A program made the translations under genes and the position numbers. From positions 121,153,116-121,217,115 of the forward strand of contig NC_057797.1 of assembly GCF_018294505.1 (NCBI RefSeq): 64,000 nt of DNA, written 5' to 3'. The notes under the pieces are model-generated. The model saw only the letters and a program-made list of their open reading frames with translations. It had not been told where the DNA came from and did no database searches. This document shows, piece by piece, positions 60,051 through 64,000 of this stretch; the first letter of the stretch is position 1; every line of letters begins with the position of its first letter. This DNA is from Triticum aestivum. Lineage: Eukaryota > Streptophyta > Magnoliopsida > Poales > Poaceae.

Positions 60051-60813
60051 CACTCTCACGTAATAATGAGTGGGGCTGTACACGCCCCGGAGTCTCCGGA
60101 GTGCCGCCCTCGGGCCTCGGGGGCTCCCGCCCACGCCTAGTGGCAGCACTTAGCTCCGCGCTGGTGAGAAGACATCGAAGACTAGAATAGGTGCCGGACG
60201 CGGCTTTCCCATTTGCTTTCTGCAGTTGGCTTGTTTATTCCCGTTTGAAGTTTTATTAGAGTTGCCGACGTTCCTGGCTTGTGACTCTTTGTCTTTTTCG
60301 CTCGCTCGCCTTGTTTTCTCTCGCACAAGTCTCGCGAGGGAGGTTCGCGGGCGCCCTCGCGAGTGTTTTCTGCCCCGATTGTTTGGAGCTTTCCTATCTG
60401 AGACCTCTGCGGGAGCACCCCTCCCAGTCTGTGCCCCACGGGCATCGCGACACGAGCACAGGACCTGGACCGATCGCCCCCACAACTAAGACTGTAAGTT
60501 AACCCTCCTACTGATCCTTGCAGGGCACGAAGCGCACGAGGAGGCCACGGCCTCGGGAGGCGAGGACCGCACCAAGCCCCACCTAGCTAAAATAGTTCCC
60601 GCACATGGGTGCGCGGCGCAAAAACACGGCGCAGAAATAGTGGAAACAACCCAATGGTTAAATAGCAGCTGTTCCAATACGCCCCCGCGGGGCCCTGCAT
60701 TACTTTCTATTTTTGCGCAGGATAAGAAAGAAAACAAAACGGGCGTGATTCGTCCTGCGCCAACCCACAGCGAAGGCTCGAGCTGCTCCTGGGGCTCAGG
60801 CGGATCCCTCCTC
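60051..60813 (+). other. RLG-3 spacer
   Basis: Non-coding; shares the 'ggggctgtacacgccccgg' block (60073) with RLG-2. Nothing else recognised. Confidence 0.5.
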
Positions 60814-61801
60814 TCACTTCACCGGGGCGCGACGGCGGCCTGACCCGCTACCTTCACCCAGGCCGGTGCGACGGCGAGGTGGCTGGTCGCGGCCCCCGTT
60901 GGAGGAGCTGCTGCCTGAGAGGGGGTCGCCGAAGCTCAGCGAACCCCGAGCACCGCCGCCTGTACGCCAGTCGCCATCTTCATCCTGGTCAGTGCCAGGG
61001 CTGGGTAGGCGGCCGCGGTCGTCGTCTTCAGGGCAGCACCCGGCACGACGACAGTCTTCCCCGAACACCCTCACGTAGAGGGTGGCATCGCCATCAAACT
61101 TGTAGTACAGGGTGCACCACCGGCTCAGGCCGCACGCGCGGGCAAACGTTTGCCAGCCACGTGCCAGAGCCCCATTCCCAGAAACGAAGACCTCTAGCGA
61201 CACCCAGGAGGCCCTGCTGCAGCATCCATCTGCCTAGAGCCAGAAGCCGCACCGGGCGCTGGCCGGCAGTTCATCTACGAAGAAATGGGGGAGCTGGAGC
61301 CTGGTGCTGGATGGGTCCGCCAACCACACGACGAACTCTGGCAGCACCTCCGCAGAGCGAAAGCGTGGCCTAGGGGGGCGCACACCCACGGCGTGCCCCC
61401 CGTCGGCAACCGGGCGCTCACCATCGCGCCGGGAACCGCCTCCATGGCCGCGGGAGGCCACCACGGGGACCGTGGTATACTTGCAAGGGCGNNNNNNNNN
61501 NNNNNNNNNNNNNNNNNNNNNNNNNNNNNNNNNNNNNNNNNNNNNNNNNNNNNNNNNNNNNNNNNNNNNNNNNNNNNNNNNNNNNNNNNNNNNNNNNNNN
61601 NNNNNNNNNNNNNNNNNNNNNNNNNNNNNNNNNNNNNNNNNNNNNNNNNNNNNNNNNNNNNNNNNNNNNNNNNNNNNNNNNNNNNNNNNNNNNNNNNNNN
61701 NNNNNNNNNNNNNNNNNNNNNNNNNNNNNNNNNNNNNNNNNNNNNNNNNNNNNNNNNNNNNNNNNNCCTTTCTCCACGGCCGAGAGTCTCTTTGGAGCCA
61801 T
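60814..61801 (-). pseudogene. RLG-3 antisense gene: B3-like DNA-binding protein
   Basis: Runs from ATG 61801 (MAPKRLSAVEK) across the assembly gap (61492-61766) to the stop at 60814. After the gap one frame holds FVVWLADPS, LQLPHFFVDELPASARCGFWL, an in-frame TAG (61234-61236), LEVFVSGNGALARGWQTFARA, LYYKFDGDATLYVRVFGEDC and an Asp/Gly/Ser-rich tail. This follows the B3 pattern as in RLG-1, with the LP..F, GW..FA and YKFDGD..xV.VF landmarks even clearer. The single stop fits CAG to TAG. TATAAGTA lies 75 bases upstream of the ATG. Because of the gap, the N-terminal third is unknown. The B3 assignment is by motif only. Confidence 0.6.
61492..61766. other. Assembly gap (275 Ns)
   Basis: Run of Ns inside the antisense gene; the true length is unknown. 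The gap falls in a GC-rich stretch. Confidence 0.99.
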
Positions 61802-61875
61802 GGGAGTGGCGAGTAATCGAGAAGAAGGAAAGGAGCAGCAAGAAGGGACGGGCCGAAGGGGCTCGCCCAGGCCCG

Positions 61876-62011
61876 TACTTATAGCCGTAGGAGGCCAACC
61901 GCCGGGCTCCATGATCGCAGGTAATCATGACCGGTTTCTCTGCATGCAGGGACTTCTCAAGTCGTGCGGTCGCCGAGACGTCATGGGCAAGCGCAGTCAC
62001 CCACGTCCAAT
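61876..62011 (-). promoter_or_regulatory. Putative promoter of the RLG-3 antisense gene
   Basis: Minus-strand TATAAGTA (61876-61883) 75 bases before the ATG, and a CCAAT box (plus strand, 62007-62011). Both correspond in position to those of RLG-1. Confidence 0.5.
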
Positions 62012-62124
62012 CAATCGCCACGCAGCACCCAAGGCCGCAGGTATTAGGGACCGCGGCGCTTTGCGCTTGCCCCTTCACTTTCCTGCTAGGCCAAGCCCGG
62101 GCGCGCCTTGGGCCCGGGGGCTAC

Positions 62125-63051
62125 TGTCGGTGTTCTGGGAACGGGTGTCCCCAGACTTGCCTGCCCGCGGCCTGCGGCATGGCTCAAGCGGGGGCCCAGC
62201 GCGGCCCATCTTCATCAGCTCAAGCTCAAGACCCTCGCGAGGGGCCAGGCCTCGCTGGGCGGGCGACAGGAAGCTTCCTCAGAGACAGCCTCGTCAGGCA
62301 GGCTTGCGAGGAGGCGGAGAGATCAAGGCAGGGGTACCTCGCGAGGAACCTGTGACGCAAGCCATGACGATCGAGGCCAGGCGAGCGTCAGGCGGGCGCC
62401 TGCCTGTGCAGTGTCCTTATTTCCCCTTTGGTGCAAAGGGGGCAAGCACAGGCCAAGGCATCGGGTAAAGGTTACCATTCTGGTGCAACGATACCAAGAC
62501 CAGCAGAGTGGCAGGACGGAGGTCACCGTGGAGCCCAAGACGGCATCATCACCAGTACTTTTGGCAGCCGAAGACCACCTTTGGTCAGGATAACTTGTAC
62601 TATATGTTCCCCTTCAAAATGGCCAATTGTTGGTGCCCTTCCCGCTCATTATTTCGAGGGAGGCCCAGGGCCTCTATAAATAGAGGTAGCCACCACAGAG
62701 GGAAGGGACATCTAGAAATCTGGTAGAACCCTAGCAGAGAGAGAGAGGGAGAGGCGACTGAACTCACCCTAGCAGTTCATCGCACCAGCTCAAGAACACC
62801 TCTCGCGAGGCTGTTCTTCCTTTGTACTGATCCTCATCAGCCCCTGAGGCAATCCACCATACCACACACTGGAGTAGGGTATTACACCACAACGGTGGCC
62901 CGAACCAGTATAAACCTTGTGTCTCTTGTGTTGTTCGTTGTTTCCAGCTCAAATCACGCGAGGAGATTGGGCGTAGATCGGTAGGGGAGAGATCTCCGCA
63001 CGCACCCCAGTGTTCAAACCTCAAGGGTCTGCCGGAACCCGAAATCCAACA
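62125..63051 (+). repeat. 3' LTR of RLG-3
   Basis: 927 bases after the polypurine tract (gggcccgggggctac), with TATAAATA at 62675-62682. Ends ccaaca rather than ccgaca. Confidence 0.92.
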
Positions 63052-63056
63052 ATAAC

Positions 63057-64000
63057 GTTGATTCTTTGATTGTGGGTTATCAAGATCAACAACAGGTTCA
63101 ATCTCTACATCATTGTCATTACTAGGTTGAGCATCAACATGAGCATCATCATTAACATTATCACTAGGTTCATGTTCATTACCAGATTGTGTTTCGGCAT
63201 CAGAAATAGAAATATCATTAGGATTCTCAGGTGTGTCTACAGCAGGTTCACTAGAAGCATGCAAAGTCCTATCATTTTTCTTTTTCTTCCTTTTAGAAGT
63301 ACTAGGTGCATCAACGTTATTTCTCCGAGAATCCTGCTCAATTATCTTAGGGTGACCCTCAGGATACAAAGGTTCCTGAGTAACGTTACCTCCTCTAGTT
63401 GCAACTCTAACAGCAAAGTCATTATTCCTACTATTCAATTCATTGAGCAAATCATTCTGAGCCTTAAGTACTTGTTCTACTTGAGTGGTAACCATAGAAG
63501 CATGTTTACTAATAAGTTTAAGTTCACCTTTAACATTAGCCACATAATTACTCAAGTGTTCTATCATATAAGCATTATGTTTCAATTGTCTACCAACATA
63601 AGCATTGCAATATTCTTGCTTAACCATAAGGTTATCAAATTCATCCAAACATTGGCTAGCAAATTTAGCAGGAGGGATTTCAGCTTTATCATATCTATAG
63701 AGAGAATTTACCTTTACTACCTGTGTCGGATTATCGAGACCGTGTGTTTCTTCAAAAGGTGATAAATTAAGACCATGTATTTCTTCAACATGAGGTAAAT
63801 TCTTAACATCTTCAGCTTTTATACCTTTTCTTTCATAGATTTCTTTGCCTCTTGCATATCTTCAGGACTGAGAAATAGAATACCCCTTTTCTTCGGAGTT
63901 GGCTTAGGAGTTGGTTCAGGAAGTGTCCAATTATTTTCATTGGTCAACACATTATTCAATAGAATTTCAGCTTGATCAACTATTCTGTCCCTCCCCTCGT
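63057..64000 (-). pseudogene. Athila-type gag, N-terminal portion
   Basis: Continues upstream of the protease fragment at 49539-50369, in the same phase across RLG-3. From high to low coordinates: RIVDQAEILLNNVLTNE, a Pro/Thr/Lys stretch, FLSPEDMQEA, a one-base frame change near 63830, then EEIHGLNLSPFEETHGL, SLYRYDKAEIPPAKFASQ, MVKQEYCNAYVGRQLKHN, a Lys-rich basic segment (SKRKKKKNDRTL) and an acidic Asp/Asn-rich tail before the RLG-3 edge. I recognise it as the gag protein of Triticeae Athila elements. The start is outside the window. Confidence 0.75.

Larger units (their letters stand above)
50375..63051 (+). mobile_element. RLG-3: Tat-type Gypsy element with RT and integrase, itself interrupted
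   Basis: LTRs at 50375-51298 and 62125-63051, target duplication ATAAC at 50370-50374 and 63052-63056. Inside: primer-binding site, shortened gag, protease, RT, RNase H split by a solo LTR (53791-58158), integrase, a tandem-repeat block, an antisense B3-like gene with an assembly gap, and a polypurine tract. Without the solo LTR it is about 8.3 kb. The first ~205 aligned LTR bases differ at 11 positions. It shares LTR ends with RLG-1 and RLG-2 and is the only one of the three with pol enzymes. Confidence 0.92.
44219..64000 (-). mobile_element. Athila-type Gypsy element, Sabrina-like, runs past the window end
   Basis: Minus-strand order: gag (64000 down to 63057), RLG-3 insertion, protease (50369-49539), spacer, Athila-type extra ORF (48780-47680), untranslated region, polypurine tract (aagcttgcgggagt at 45653-45640) and 3' LTR (45639-44219). 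RT, RNase H and integrase, expected after the protease, are absent. The LTR start TGATACGTCTCCGTCGTATC and end GGGTTATCA match my memory of the Triticeae Sabrina family. The 5' LTR is outside the window, so no target duplication can be checked. Confidence 0.8.

Noticed and set aside
59661..60149. 162-codon minus-strand frame with an ~18-residue periodicity
   Set aside because: It simply mirrors the tandem array on the other strand and contains no start or domain that makes sense.
61275..62078. Long frames crossing the N run on both strands
   Set aside because: Ns carry no stops, so length across the gap is meaningless. Only the minus-strand frame supported by the RLG-1 match was kept.
63070..63762. 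230-codon plus-strand frame rich in Ile, Phe and Asn
   Set aside because: It is the complement of the Athila gag, which is recognisable on the minus strand.

Overview
The window is a stretch of intergenic DNA from a grass of the wheat/barley/rye/Aegilops group (Triticeae). It is almost entirely nested LTR retrotransposons, with CACTA transposon pieces, one gap of Ns and the remains of one recognisable host gene. Family names below come from memory of Triticeae repeats and were not checked against a database. Almost no reading frame is intact, so nearly all coding entries are pseudogenes of transposon proteins.

Layout. (1) 1-12094: a Gypsy element whose LTR ends TG...GGGCGTTACA. It keeps a gag fragment and the start of RT, and is interrupted by a second Gypsy element (RLG-1, 3576-10134). 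(2) 12095-12384: a short GC-rich piece not explained by any repeat. (3) 12385-20025: a Copia element with a degenerate full-length polyprotein and a truncated 3' LTR. (4) 20026-33139: a reverse-strand Gypsy LTR fragment split by a complete 12.1-kb non-coding element (20199-32322) with 4.17-kb LTRs, the architecture called LARD (large retrotransposon derivative). (5) 33140-34418: CACTA ends with 84-bp subterminal repeats. (6) 34419-44218: the 3' part of a host F-box/FBD-type gene on the minus strand, cut by a complete Gypsy element (RLG-2, 34533-43723, target duplication CTTCC). (7) 44219-64000: a minus-strand Athila-type Gypsy element (Sabrina-like LTR) running off the window. It is cut in its gag-protease frame by RLG-3 (50375-63051, target duplication ATAAC), which is itself cut in RNase H by a 4.37-kb solo LTR (53791-58158, target duplication GCCAA).

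How the parts relate. RLG-1, RLG-2 and RLG-3 share LTR ends, TATA box, primer-binding site and polypurine tract, so they form one superfamily of the Tat type. RLG-3 has a real RT and integrase. RLG-1 and RLG-2 carry gag-protease and the same shrunken RT-like remnant without catalytic motifs, as expected of non-autonomous partners. Each of the three also carries, between pol and the 3' LTR, a gene on the opposite strand with its own promoter-like upstream region. In RLG-1 and RLG-3 it encodes a B3-like DNA-binding domain; in RLG-2 it encodes a protein like the 'putative gypsy type transposon' family PF04195 with a long coiled coil. This exchangeable antisense cargo is the most interesting signal in the window. 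I see no CRISPR array, RNA gene or intact host gene.
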